From positions 124,001 to 188,000 of the forward strand of contig NZ_JARXHY010000002.1 in assembly GCF_031127815.1 (NCBI RefSeq): 64,000 nt of DNA, read 5' to 3'. The number at the start of each line of letters is the position of its first letter. The stretch's first letter is position 1. Shown piece after piece: positions 42,436-52,183 of this stretch. Below the pieces are notes generated by a model. It was not told where the DNA came from. It ran no database searches and saw only the letters and a list, made by a program, of their open reading frames with translations. Made by a program: the position numbers and the translations under genes. This stretch comes from Pelagicoccus sp. SDUM812003 (lineage in GTDB: Bacteria > Verrucomicrobiota > Verrucomicrobiia > Opitutales > Opitutaceae).

Positions 42436-45400
42436 TTGCCAACTTCAACTCAAAGCTCGCCCTCGGTTCGACGGTGCCTCGCCCTGCTCGCAAGCGCTTG
42501 CATCGCCTTTTTCGCGAGCGCCCAAGCGGAGCGTGACTCCTTCCTCGGCAGCCCCTACTTCTCCGTATACGAACCGACCTCGATCGGGAGCCAGCACGGC
42601 CTCAACCACATTTCCATCGATCCGTTCGGTCGCATCCTAGTAGCCAGCGGGGCCAACGTGTTGGCCTTCGACGGCAACGTCTGGCTCACCTACACGCCCA
42701 AGGAATTGAGCGTGAGCCAAGAGAGCTTCTCGATCCACACCATCGGGCTGGCTCCGAACGGCAAACTGTACGCGAGCACCACCACCGGCATCCACCAGTT
42801 GAGCTTCGCCGCGGGTAAGCGCTACGAGCTCCGGTCCATCGCCGATGTCGAACAGCACCATCACCAAGGGGTATCCACCTTGCTCGAGCTCGTGACGGAT
42901 GGCGACATCTTCTACTTCTACGGGCAAGGATCCATCGCGGAGCTCGATACCGCCACCGAATCGGTAAGGTTCGTGCAGGAGACGTCCAGTAGCATCGCCA
43001 GCGCCGCCTTGCACCAGAACAGCCTCTACGCCTTCGGCGTCGATGGAAAGGCTTTGAAACGAGAGGGAAATCAATGGAGAGCCTTAGGCAGCGGAGAGAT
43101 ATTGCGCTACCGCGAAGGCATACGGTCCGCCGAGTCCTGGCCGGGAGTCGGCCTGCTGCTGGGACCTGACATCAGCGGATTGCAGCGCCTCGACGAGGAA
43201 GCCGGCATCGTGCCGTGGCCCAGCGAGATCGACCAGCTGGAAACGCACCGCATCCTGGACATGGAGCCGATCTCAGACCAAGTGCTCGCCCTCTCGGTGG
43301 CGAACAACGGCATCTTCCTAATCAACCGAAAGGGCGAAGTCATCCAGTGCCTCAGTCGCAGCATCGACTATCGTTTCGGCCAGGCAAACCACCTGATCCA
43401 CGCAGGGAACGGCGTAGTTTGGGCCATCTCCGAATCGTCCGTGATCCGAGTCGACTTTCTCAAGCCGCTCACGGATATCTCAAAACTACTCCCCTACGCC
43501 ACCACCTACCCGCGCATCTTCTGGCATCGCGATCGCATGCATGTGGTTTCCGACTCGAAGCTCGTAGGCGCCATCACCTCCCAAGGCGGGGCCTTGCTGG
43601 GATTCGAGCGTCTGGCAAGCGAGCTCCCTAGCAGGATCCTCAATGCGATTTCGGTGGAGGACGGCATCCTTTGCGCCACGGTGGACGGCGTGTTTCTCCT
43701 TCGAGACGACCAACGCGCCCAGCAAATAGCCGGCGTGGCCGAGTCGACCTTGGTAGTGCGGCATCCTGACTACCCGAACCAAGCGGTAGCCATCGGAGGC
43801 CAAGAGTATCGGCTGCTGAAACGGGAGGATGGGCAATGGAGGGCCACTTCGTTTTCACGTCCCTCACGTGGGTTGAGCTACGACGCGGTTCTGGACAAGG
43901 ACGGCGTGATTTGGCTCGAACTCGGGGTGGGAGCCGTGGCCCGATTGGAGATGCGTCCGGACTCCTTCGACGTTCGGCGGCTCGGAGCAGCCGAGGGGCT
44001 GGCGAACTATTGGGTCAACATTTGGCAACTGGGCGAGCGCACCCTTTTCGGAGTGGGAAGCGACATGGAGTATCAAGTATGGGATGCCAACACCCAAGCG
44101 TTCACACCGGTGAAGGAAAAGATAGCGAGCGGAATCTTCAGAGACTATCCTGGCGTCACCCGCCCCGTTCTCGACTCTGAATCAAGATTGTGGGTACCGA
44201 CCAACTCGAACCACGTGATCCTTAGGATGGAGGAAGACGGCTCGATATCTCGCGATACCGAAACGCTCGCCTCCATACAAAACGAGCGATTGCTCTGGGT
44301 CAGAGCGCGCGGCGAAGGGATTTGGCTCACCGGCAAGAACAAGATCTTCCACTTCAATACCGCATACGAAAAGCCGCTGCCGAACCTTCCTGAAACCTCG
44401 ATTGTGAGTATCGAAGATCCCAACACGGACACCCTTCTCTTCGACGGGCTTTCCGACCAACTCAGCGACGAACGCGCCATCGCCTACCGAAACAACAGTC
44501 TGCTGATTCATGCCGCCACTCCCACCATCGCCTACCCCCACGACATCTCGCACCAGTACCGCATCCTGGGGAAGTCTCGCTACTGGCATCGTTTCTCCAC
44601 GCCGGAAAGCTTGGCATTGACCAACCTGCTCGAAGGCGACTATCGCATTCAGATCCGCGCCGTATCCAACAATACATACGGCGCCCCAACGGAGTTCTCG
44701 TTCACCATCTTCCCTCCGTTCTACAGATCAGCGTACGCGTACTTTCTCTATCTTCTCACCTTCGGAATCCTGCTGTACATCGGAGTGCGCTTCATCCGGA
44801 CTCGAGCCGAGCGACGCAACAAGTTGCTCCAATCCGTAGTCGACCTGCGCACGAGAGAGCTGCGCGTGGCCAACGACGAGCTGAAGACGCTCGTTCGCAA
44901 GGCCGAATCCGCGACCATCGCCAAAACCGCTTTCCTTCACAACGTGAGTCACGAGATGAGAACGCCGCTCAACGGAATCATCGGCCCTTCCACCCTATTG
45001 CTTAGATCCGCCAAGGACGCCGACAGCAGGACCCTGGCTAAACTCGCCAAGGAATCAGGAGAGAGACTGGCAGGCATTATCGAGAAGCTGCTTCTTTTCG
45101 CTGAAGCCGAGGGCAACGACCTAAATTCGGATGTATCCTCTTTCCATATACAGGAAACTCTATCGGAACTGCTCTCGGAATTCGAGGAAATCGCCCAGCA
45201 AAAGCAGCTCGAACTTCAGCTTCGCATCGAACCGAGCACGCCCCGATACTGGTTCGGCCAATCAGCGAAAGTTCGTCAGGCTCTTCGCATCCTGCTGGAG
45301 AACGCGCTTAAGTTCACCGAATCCGGCTGCGTGAACCTCTCCGCCCAGAGGATAACGAACATCAAGGAAGGCGAGTTTCTGGTGATCGAAGTTTCGGATA

Positions 45401-45639
45401 CGGGAATCGGAATCAAAAAAGAGCTGTTGAAATCTCTGTTCGAACCCTTTCAACAGGGCCGAGACAAGGGAGGCAACAAGCACAGCGGCACTGGCATCGG
45501 TCTTGCAATCTGCCAGCAGCTGGTGCTTTCTATGAACGGCCAGATCGAAGTCGAAAGCGAGGAGGAAAACGGAGCGTTGTTTCGTATCACCCTACCACAA
45601 AACGTCTTATCCAAAAACAAGCGACAGAGCGCGATCTGA
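42436..45639 (+). CDS. Sensor histidine kinase with periplasmic two-component-regulator propeller
   Basis: A 1067-residue membrane histidine kinase. A signal peptide (LALLASACIAFFASAQA) follows a TTG start; no better upstream start is in frame. The periplasmic region (about 45-700) is a beta-propeller of the two-component-regulator type with a Y_Y_Y-like Ig domain (YRILGKSRYWHRFS, LLEGDYRIQIRAVSN). One membrane helix (about 757-780: YFLYLLTFGILLYIGVRFI) leads to a HisKA domain with His839 in NVSHEMRTPLNG and a HATPase_c domain (ENALKFTESG, VSDTGIGIKKELL, GTGIGLAICQQLV). There is no receiver or DNA-binding domain, unlike hybrid two-component systems of Bacteroides. It heads a unit with GH105 and a glycosyltransferase, so it may sense a polysaccharide fragment. 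Confidence 0.85.
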   Translation: MPTSTQSSPSVRRCLALLASACIAFFASAQAERDSFLGSPYFSVYEPTSIGSQHGLNHISIDPFGRILVASGANVLAFDGNVWLTYTPKELSVSQESFSIHTIGLAPNGKLYASTTTGIHQLSFAAGKRYELRSIADVEQHHHQGVSTLLELVTDGDIFYFYGQGSIAELDTATESVRFVQETSSSIASAALHQNSLYAFGVDGKALKREGNQWRALGSGEILRYREGIRSAESWPGVGLLLGPDISGLQRLDEEAGIVPWPSEIDQLETHRILDMEPISDQVLALSVANNGIFLINRKGEVIQCLSRSIDYRFGQANHLIHAGNGVVWAISESSVIRVDFLKPLTDISKLLPYATTYPRIFWHRDRMHVVSDSKLVGAITSQGGALLGFERLASELPSRILNAISVEDGILCATVDGVFLLRDDQRAQQIAGVAESTLVVRHPDYPNQAVAIGGQEYRLLKREDGQWRATSFSRPSRGLSYDAVLDKDGVIWLELGVGAVARLEMRPDSFDVRRLGAAEGLANYWVNIWQLGERTLFGVGSDMEYQVWDANTQAFTPVKEKIASGIFRDYPGVTRPVLDSESRLWVPTNSNHVILRMEEDGSISRDTETLASIQNERLLWVRARGEGIWLTGKNKIFHFNTAYEKPLPNLPETSIVSIEDPNTDTLLFDGLSDQLSDERAIAYRNNSLLIHAATPTIAYPHDISHQYRILGKSRYWHRFSTPESLALTNLLEGDYRIQIRAVSNNTYGAPTEFSFTIFPPFYRSAYAYFLYLLTFGILLYIGVRFIRTRAERRNKLLQSVVDLRTRELRVANDELKTLVRKAESATIAKTAFLHNVSHEMRTPLNGIIGPSTLLLRSAKDADSRTLAKLAKESGERLAGIIEKLLLFAEAEGNDLNSDVSSFHIQETLSELLSEFEEIAQQKQLELQLRIEPSTPRYWFGQSAKVRQALRILLENALKFTESGCVNLSAQRITNIKEGEFLVIEVSDTGIGIKKELLKSLFEPFQQGRDKGGNKHSGTGIGLAICQQLVLSMNGQIEVESEEENGALFRITLPQNVLSKNKRQSAI

Positions 45640-45668
45640 CCCGCCACACGAATCGATTCCCCCCAAAT

Positions 45669-46739
45669 ATGAGAGCCTTATCACGCTTCGCTCCGCCACT
45701 GCTTTGCCTCGTCGCTTTCGCTAGCCACGTTCAAGACACCCGAGCCGGGCAAACGATCAATACTGGAGCCTTGCTCGTAGACAATCTCCTGCAGAGGGAG
45801 GATTACATGCGCTACGGCGAACACGGCCTACACTATGCGGAAGCTTGCGCCGCAATAGGAGCCATGCGCTTTTGCAGCGCAACCGAAGATCGAGCCCGAC
45901 TGGAAGCGATCGCCTCCCGCTACCAAAAGCTGCTGGAACCCGGCAGCGATTTGATCAGCGCGGAGCCTCACGTGGACTTCAGCGTGATCGGGGCAATCCC
46001 GCTGCAAGCGTATCTATCGACTGGAGACAAAACGCAACGCGCCTTCGGATTGCGGTTCGCCGATCGCCAATGGGAGGATCCGCTTCCGAGCGGACTAACC
46101 TCCGAAACGCGTTGGTGGATCGACGACATGTACATGGTCGGCTTGCTGCAAATGCAGGCGTTTCGCGCCACCGAAGACCCGACCTACGCGGACCGAGCAG
46201 CTCGTTTCCTTCATGCCTACCTTTCTCGCCTCCAGCAAGAAAACGGGCTCTTCCATCACGGGCCCGACGCTCCCTTCCTTTGGGGTCGCGGCAACGGCTG
46301 GTGCGCCTCGGCCTTGGCAGAGGTACTGTCATCGCTGCCGGAAACCCATCCGCTCTTCCCAGAGATCCTAGCCCGCTATCGAACCATGATGCGGTCGCTG
46401 CTCGACTATCAGCAGGTATCCGGCATGTGGACACAGCTCATCGATCGCCCGGATTCCTGGGAGGAGAGTTCTTGCACCGCCATGTTCGCGTACGCCATGC
46501 AAGTCGGTATCAACCACGGCTGGCTGGACGCCCACGCCTACCAAGCCCCTGTGGACAAAGCTTGGACTAGCCTCTTGCGGCGCCTCGACGAGCAAGGGGA
46601 CCTGCAGGACATCTGCGTCGGCACCGGTCAAAGCAAGGACGCCAGCTATTATCTAAATCGGCCTCGACACTCGGGCGATTTCCACGGACAAGCTCCCATG
46701 CTTTGGCTCGCCACGCAACGCCTGAAAATCCGACCATGA
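45669..46739 (+). CDS. GH105-type unsaturated glucuronyl/galacturonyl hydrolase
   Basis: A 356-residue secreted (alpha/alpha)6-barrel hydrolase of family GH105 (YteR/YesR type; GH88 is related), which removes the unsaturated uronic acid left by polysaccharide lyases. There is an N-terminal hydrophobic signal-like segment (LLCLVAFASHVQDTRA). Visible motifs are RWWIDDMYMVGLLQMQAF, with the catalytic Asp at residue 152 or 153, FLWGRGNGWCASALAEVL, and HGQAPMLWLATQRL at the end. It is 29 bp after the histidine kinase and 4 bp before the glycosyltransferase. The target is probably a pectic or uronic-acid-containing marine glycan. Confidence 0.85.
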   Translation: MRALSRFAPPLLCLVAFASHVQDTRAGQTINTGALLVDNLLQREDYMRYGEHGLHYAEACAAIGAMRFCSATEDRARLEAIASRYQKLLEPGSDLISAEPHVDFSVIGAIPLQAYLSTGDKTQRAFGLRFADRQWEDPLPSGLTSETRWWIDDMYMVGLLQMQAFRATEDPTYADRAARFLHAYLSRLQQENGLFHHGPDAPFLWGRGNGWCASALAEVLSSLPETHPLFPEILARYRTMMRSLLDYQQVSGMWTQLIDRPDSWEESSCTAMFAYAMQVGINHGWLDAHAYQAPVDKAWTSLLRRLDEQGDLQDICVGTGQSKDASYYLNRPRHSGDFHGQAPMLWLATQRLKIRP

Positions 46740-46743
46740 AGGC

Positions 46744-47964
46744 ATGCGCTGCCTGATCATAGGAAAAGTCTGGCCCGAACCAACCTCTTCAGCCGCAGGA
46801 TCTCGCACCCTCCAGATCGTGAAAAGCCTCCAAGAGGCCGACTGGGACTTGAGCTTCGCTTGCGCCGCTCAAGAAACCGCATACAGCGCGGATCTTGAAG
46901 CAGAATGGGGCATCCCCTGCCATCCCATAGCCGTGAATGACTCGAGCTTCGACCGATGGATCGCCGATCTCGATCCAGAGGTCGTCGTTTTCGATCGATT
47001 CATGACCGAGGAGCAGTTCGGATGGCGGGTCGAAAAGTCCGTCCCTGGCGCCCTTCGCGCGCTCGACACCAGCGACCTCCATTGCCTTCGAATGGCTCGC
47101 CACGAGGCGATGAAGACTGGAAACGAAACCAGCGTCTCCTCGCATCCGATCGCCCTCAGGGAAATCGCCAGTCTCTATCGCTGCGATCTCACCCTCATGA
47201 TTTCGGAATACGAAATCCACCTCCTCGAGACAGAATTCGAAATCAAGGATTTCCTAGTGGCCTACTGGCCATTCGCCTTGCCCGATCCGACCGAAGCGCT
47301 TCTGCCAAGCTTCGATCAGCGGCGAGATTTCGTCATGATCGGCAGCTTCCTGCACGAACCCAACTGGGATGCGGTCCGATACTGTAGCGAATCGATCTGG
47401 CCCAAGATTCGCTCCCTGCTTCCCAAGGCCGAGCTCCACGTCTATGGCTCATACTTGCCCGACAAAGCCAAACGATTGCACCAGCCTGAACTCGGCTTCC
47501 ACCTGCGCGGCCGAGCGGAGCAGGCGGTCGAAACCTTGTCCCACTACCGAGTCAACCTCGCTCCTCTCCGCTTCGGGGCAGGTCTGAAAGGCAAGCTCGC
47601 AGACGGTTTTCTCGCAGGGACACCGAGCCTCGCTAGCCCCATCGCGGCCGAAGGCATGACCGGGAGCCTCCCCTGGGGCAGCGAAATCTGCGAAGACCCG
47701 AATGCCTTCGCCTCCGCCAGCGCCTCGCTCCATGAAGATCCTCTGGCCTGGACGAAAGCTCAGCAATGCGGTTTCGCGATCGCCCGCCAGCGCTTCTCCG
47801 AAAGAGAGTGGCTGCCTAGGCTTCCTAAACTGCTCTCAGAGGCCTTCAGCAAGCGCTGGGAAAACCGTCGAAGCAACTTCATCGGCCAGCTCCTTCGTCA
47901 TCATCAGCATCGAAGCACCGAGTTCATGAGCCGATGGATCGAGGCGAAAAACAAGCGCGCCTGA
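46744..47964 (+). CDS. Glycosyltransferase, GT-B fold
   Basis: A 406-residue cytoplasmic protein with the two-Rossmann GT-B layout of family 1/4-like glycosyltransferases. The N-terminal CLIIGKVWPEPTSSAAGSR and the C-terminal nucleotide-sugar site (FVMIGSFLHEPNWDAVRY, ELHVYGSYLPDKAKRL, VNLAPLRFGAGLKGKLADGFLAGTPSLAS) follow the pattern of GT4/GT1 enzymes, with the E/GxGLKGKL(ADG)F loop in the acceptor half. It starts four bases after the GH105 stop, so it is translationally coupled. Donor and acceptor sugars are unknown. The pairing of a degradative GH with a transferase in one unit is unusual. Confidence 0.8.
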   Translation: MRCLIIGKVWPEPTSSAAGSRTLQIVKSLQEADWDLSFACAAQETAYSADLEAEWGIPCHPIAVNDSSFDRWIADLDPEVVVFDRFMTEEQFGWRVEKSVPGALRALDTSDLHCLRMARHEAMKTGNETSVSSHPIALREIASLYRCDLTLMISEYEIHLLETEFEIKDFLVAYWPFALPDPTEALLPSFDQRRDFVMIGSFLHEPNWDAVRYCSESIWPKIRSLLPKAELHVYGSYLPDKAKRLHQPELGFHLRGRAEQAVETLSHYRVNLAPLRFGAGLKGKLADGFLAGTPSLASPIAAEGMTGSLPWGSEICEDPNAFASASASLHEDPLAWTKAQQCGFAIARQRFSEREWLPRLPKLLSEAFSKRWENRRSNFIGQLLRHHQHRSTEFMSRWIEAKNKRA

Positions 47965-48380
47965 GTTGAAAAACGGTCAGATGCCGGGTGGATTCTAAGA
48001 TGATATGACGGGGATCTAAGATCCGTACACTCTGCACATATCAGACAGGAAATATCAGCTTAGATACACCTGGAAATCTACTATTCGATTGACTTGGAGT
48101 AAGAAAATCCATGGCCTGATTTATCGTTTATTTAGCATTTTTCTCATACTCCAAATGGAGCATTTGAATAGCAATTAAGCACCTGCATCACCCCAATCCA
48201 CTGATCCCAAAACCGACTCTCTACCTGACGCCTGATTCATTGGAAGCGGGCTGAAAGAAAGAGCGCTGATCGTTACCCGATACCCCCTTTTGAAAATGAA
48301 AGCCAGTCCAGCAGGCCGGGGTGATTTAAGGTTATATCTTCCGAATAAGCTTTTCACTAGTCAGACACACAAACACGAAC
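47965..48380 (+). promoter_or_regulatory. AT-rich region upstream of first TonB receptor
   Basis: No gene is visible in this 416-bp AT-rich gap. TGATTTATCG occurs at 48117-48126 and recurs twice before the second receptor. A possible -10 box TATATC lies at 48333-48338, followed at 48361-48376 by TCAGACACACAAACAC, a leader shared base for base with the second receptor gene. There is no obvious sigma-70 -35 box. Confidence 0.5.
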
Positions 48381-51300
48381 ATGAATAACAAACTATGCTA
48401 CCCCTGGAAGAGCCGTTGCGGCTACTTCCTGCTGGCTTGCGCCATGGCTACCTCTGCTAGCTATGGACAAGATTCGGCAAACGACGTGGAGGAGGAAGTC
48501 TTCGAGCTTTCCCCTTTCGAGGTGACCGCGGATGAATCGACCGGCTACGTCGCCACCTCAACATTGGCAGGAAGCCGCATCCGCACCGACCTGAAGGATG
48601 TGGGCTCCGCGATCAGCGTTGTCACCGAGGAATTCCTCAAGGACACCGGAGCGGTCAACAATGAAACCCTTCTGCAATACACGCCGAGCACAGAAGTCTC
48701 GGGTCTTGCCGGCAACTTTGCGGGTTTGGGAAATGGGAATGCTCTCGATGACACGAGCCAACGTATGGCTCCACACGAAAGCACCCGTGTTCGCGGTCTT
48801 AGCCAAGCCGACAATACTCGGGACTTCTTCCTGACAGGAGTGCCCTGGGATTCCTACAACGTGGGAAGAGTCGACCTGCAACGCGGCCCCAACGCCATCT
48901 TGTTTGGCATCGGAGCGCCCGCCGGCATCATCAACACATCTGTAAACAGCGCTCACTTCGAAAACGAAGGCTCTGTCGAGGTCAGATTTGGAAGCTACGG
49001 TTCAACCCGCCTATCTCTAGATAAGAACTTCGTCATCTTGGAAGACGAGCTCGCGTTGCGAGTATCGGTTCTCGATAGCAATACCAAGTACCAGCAGGAT
49101 CCCGCTTTCAACGAAGACCAGCGCATCTTCACCGCTGTCCGCTACGAACCAAAGTTCCTGCAGTCGGAAAGCATGTCGACGCAGTTGAATGTGAAGTACG
49201 AAAACGGCCAGATCGACGCGAACCGCCCTCGCATCATGCCGCCAGGAGACTTGATCTCACCATGGTGGACCAATGCGGATCTCGCAGCTGTTCGCCAAGC
49301 GGGAGGCATGAATCCCCTAACCCTGGGTGAAAGCGATGGACCGACCATTGCGGCCCTGCGCGCGGCGGGCGACCTCGGAGCAGGCATCCGCGGCGACAAC
49401 TCCAAGTACTTCAACAAAGCAGTTGGCGCCTTCGGCCGAAACTACGGCGGTATCGTAGCTGTCTTCGATGATCCAACCAGCGGAGAGCACTCTCTGATGA
49501 CCACGGATATTTCGAAGAACGTAACTTCAGTGGTCACCCTGCCATGGACGATCATGTCGGGCGTGATTGGCCGCAAGGATCTCGAGGGGACTTTGCAGAC
49601 CGCCGACAACTACGACTTCTACAAGGACGAGCGTTTGCAGGACACTTCCATCTTCGACTTCCGCAACAAGCTGATCGACGGTCCCAACAAGAGCGAATGG
49701 TCGAACTTCGACGTGCTCAATGCGAGCTTCTCGCAGACATTCCTCAACAATAAGGTCGGCTACGATCTTGCTGTGTATGAGGAGAGTCTTGACCGCGGCC
49801 AGACCAACCTCACCTCCGATTTCGGGCAGGCCATCACCATCGACCTGAACAACCACCTCGTCGACGGTTCGGTCAATCCGAACTACGGACGCGCCGCAAT
49901 GATCTCTGATCAGTTCGCCAACAACAGCTACGATTCGGAAAGGTCCGCTCAGAGACTCACCCTCTTCGGGGAGTTTGATGCCGTCGACAGCATGGGAGAT
50001 AGCGCACTCTCGAACTTCATAGGTCGTCACGTGTTCACAGGCCTCCTAAGCAATGACGAGCACCAGTGGGAGAATCGCAACTGGTTCCGCTACGCCGCTC
50101 CGCTCGAATACGGATTGGAGTACATCGGAGGCGATCCTCTTCTCCGAAACAGAACCGTCAATGTGCTCACCTATCTATCCGACAATATAGCCGACCGATC
50201 GAGCATCCGAGGCGCCAACATCGGCCGCTTGTACGCTCCACAGATTCCTAAGAACGGTCCTCTGCCGGTCTTCGATCTGACTTGGAACTCAGACGTCGAC
50301 CCGGACGCCGTGTGGGTCAACCAGTACGGAGATGAGTCAACACAGGCCCAAAATCCAGCAAACTACCTGGGTTGGAACGGTTCCGACTACATGCTCGACC
50401 TGATAAGCGACGTGGAAGGAGATCGCGATCTTCTCACGACCAACGCGTCGCTTAACAAGACAAAAACCGAGTCGTGGGCTCTCAACTGGCAAGGCTACTT
50501 CCTCAACGGGCACGTAGTTCCCAGCATAGGCATCCGTCACGACGAGCAGGAGTCCTACTCTCTCGGCGGCGGCGACTTGCCGCGACGAGCAAATGGCAGC
50601 GATACCATTGCGGTTGAATCTCCAGACTACCGTCTACCTTACTCGCCCGATGTCATCGTCGCGGACGACAGCGAAAGCTACAGCATGGTCGTTCACGTCC
50701 CAGATGCCTGGACTGAAGCCCTTCCATGGGACACCGGAATATCGTTCTCGTACAACAAATCCGAGAACTTTCAGCCGTCCGCCGGAAGAATCGATGTCTA
50801 CGGCAACCCGATCGCTTCCCCGAAAGGCAGCACCGAGGACTACGGTTTCAGAATCTCTATGCTAGAGGATAGAATCTCGTTCCGTGCCACATGGTATGAG
50901 ACCGACGTTTCCGACGCAAAACTCGACAGCTTCGGTGGCGCATACATGATCTGGGGCGCAGAGGCTTGGGGATATGGCTTCGCTCGAGGCAACCTCCTTC
51001 GCGCCAACGTTGGCGGATGGGCAAACTATACCGAAGGCTATGATCCACTCGGTATCGCTGGCGACGAAACACCTGAGGATGGATGGTCCGACGAGGATAT
51101 TGCTTACGCTCAAGCCGTTGGCGACGCCATCACACAGGCCTACATGGACACCCGACTGGAAGACTCCTGGTATAAGCTCTGGGCAATCGACATCGCATCG
51201 GCCGACCAAGGCAACTTCATCGCTGGTTCAGAACCCAACGGCTTCACCGTAACTGGCGATACGCACTCCGAAGGTCTCGAGTTGGAATTCGCTGCTCAGC

Positions 51301-51956
51301 CCACCAACAACTGGAATATCACCGCGAACGCCTCCAAAACCGAAGCCCAGCGCATCAATATGGCGGGATCTCTGGTTGAATGGACGGAAAATCGCTACGA
51401 AATCTACAACACGCCAGTCATGCTCGACGGTGAGCAAGTCGGTGTCGTCGGTGACGTACGCTTCTGGAATGGTGGATACAATCCGAACGAAACCCTGCTG
51501 GGCAAATTCACTCGCGAATACATGTCGGGCTACTGGCTCTACCGAATGCAGGAAGGCGCCAACGTGCCAGAACTACGCCCATGGCGCTTCAACCTCATCA
51601 CCAACTACTCGTTCGAAGACGGAGCTCTCGGCGGCCTGAACATTGGCGGCGCTTACCGTTGGCAGGACGGACAGGTCGTCGGCTACCCGATTCTCGACGG
51701 AGCGACGATCGACGATCCTCGCGCGTTCGATCTGACCGATCCGTATACCAGCCCTGCTGAAAAGAATATCGATATGTGGGTGGGCTACAGTCGCCCTCTC
51801 AATGATCGAGTCGATTGGAGGATCCAGCTTAACGTGCGCAACGTGCTCGACGATGACGACCTTATCCCGATCACGGTGCAGCCAGACGGCAGTCCCGCCG
51901 CCGTACGTATCCCCGAAGGAAGGACTTGGCAGATCTCCAACACCTTCACCTTCTAG
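48381..51956 (+). CDS. TonB-dependent receptor 1
   Basis: A 1191-residue outer-membrane beta-barrel transporter energised by TonB-ExbBD. The N terminus is NNKLCYPWKSRCGYFLLACA (signal peptide ending near SYGQ), then FELSPFEVTADESTGY, which probably serves as the TonB box and recognition segment typical of Opitutae receptors. The plug domain contains LAGSRIRTDLKDVGSAISVVT and GRVDLQRGPNAILFGIGAPAGIINT; the barrel ends in WQISNTFTF with a C-terminal aromatic. It is far longer than siderophore receptors and has no SusD partner; glycan oligomers are the likely cargo. A terminator follows, then two lipoprotein genes. Confidence 0.93.
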   Translation: MNNKLCYPWKSRCGYFLLACAMATSASYGQDSANDVEEEVFELSPFEVTADESTGYVATSTLAGSRIRTDLKDVGSAISVVTEEFLKDTGAVNNETLLQYTPSTEVSGLAGNFAGLGNGNALDDTSQRMAPHESTRVRGLSQADNTRDFFLTGVPWDSYNVGRVDLQRGPNAILFGIGAPAGIINTSVNSAHFENEGSVEVRFGSYGSTRLSLDKNFVILEDELALRVSVLDSNTKYQQDPAFNEDQRIFTAVRYEPKFLQSESMSTQLNVKYENGQIDANRPRIMPPGDLISPWWTNADLAAVRQAGGMNPLTLGESDGPTIAALRAAGDLGAGIRGDNSKYFNKAVGAFGRNYGGIVAVFDDPTSGEHSLMTTDISKNVTSVVTLPWTIMSGVIGRKDLEGTLQTADNYDFYKDERLQDTSIFDFRNKLIDGPNKSEWSNFDVLNASFSQTFLNNKVGYDLAVYEESLDRGQTNLTSDFGQAITIDLNNHLVDGSVNPNYGRAAMISDQFANNSYDSERSAQRLTLFGEFDAVDSMGDSALSNFIGRHVFTGLLSNDEHQWENRNWFRYAAPLEYGLEYIGGDPLLRNRTVNVLTYLSDNIADRSSIRGANIGRLYAPQIPKNGPLPVFDLTWNSDVDPDAVWVNQYGDESTQAQNPANYLGWNGSDYMLDLISDVEGDRDLLTTNASLNKTKTESWALNWQGYFLNGHVVPSIGIRHDEQESYSLGGGDLPRRANGSDTIAVESPDYRLPYSPDVIVADDSESYSMVVHVPDAWTEALPWDTGISFSYNKSENFQPSAGRIDVYGNPIASPKGSTEDYGFRISMLEDRISFRATWYETDVSDAKLDSFGGAYMIWGAEAWGYGFARGNLLRANVGGWANYTEGYDPLGIAGDETPEDGWSDEDIAYAQAVGDAITQAYMDTRLEDSWYKLWAIDIASADQGNFIAGSEPNGFTVTGDTHSEGLELEFAAQPTNNWNITANASKTEAQRINMAGSLVEWTENRYEIYNTPVMLDGEQVGVVGDVRFWNGGYNPNETLLGKFTREYMSGYWLYRMQEGANVPELRPWRFNLITNYSFEDGALGGLNIGGAYRWQDGQVVGYPILDGATIDDPRAFDLTDPYTSPAEKNIDMWVGYSRPLNDRVDWRIQLNVRNVLDDDDLIPITVQPDGSPAAVRIPEGRTWQISNTFTF

Positions 51957-51986
51957 GCGGCCCAAAGCGTATTCGAAAACCCTTTC

Positions 51987-52016
51987 AAAGACCCCTCGCG
52001 CGAGGGGTCTTTTTTC
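51987..52016 (+). terminator. Rho-independent terminator after TonB receptor 1
   Basis: AAAGACCCCTCG and CGAGGGGTCTTT form a strong stem (51987-52013) that runs directly into a T-run ending at 52016. It is 30 bp after the receptor stop codon. Confidence 0.85.
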
Positions 52017-52183
52017 TTCGATCGCTTCAGCTAAAAAGCCCAGACAATCAAGCGCCACGATTGACAGGATTCCAATCCTCCAAGATTCTCGATTCACGAT
52101 CGTCAGCCTGATACAACAAGGATGCGCCTGAATCGCACCATCTCCTACCCCCATTATACAAACGAATTCGCTGAACCTTCGTC

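Noticed and set aside
42290-42640. Plus-strand open frame upstream of the histidine kinase
   Set aside because: It overlaps the kinase signal peptide in another frame and has no signal or domain. The TTG at 42436 gives a clear signal peptide in the kinase frame.
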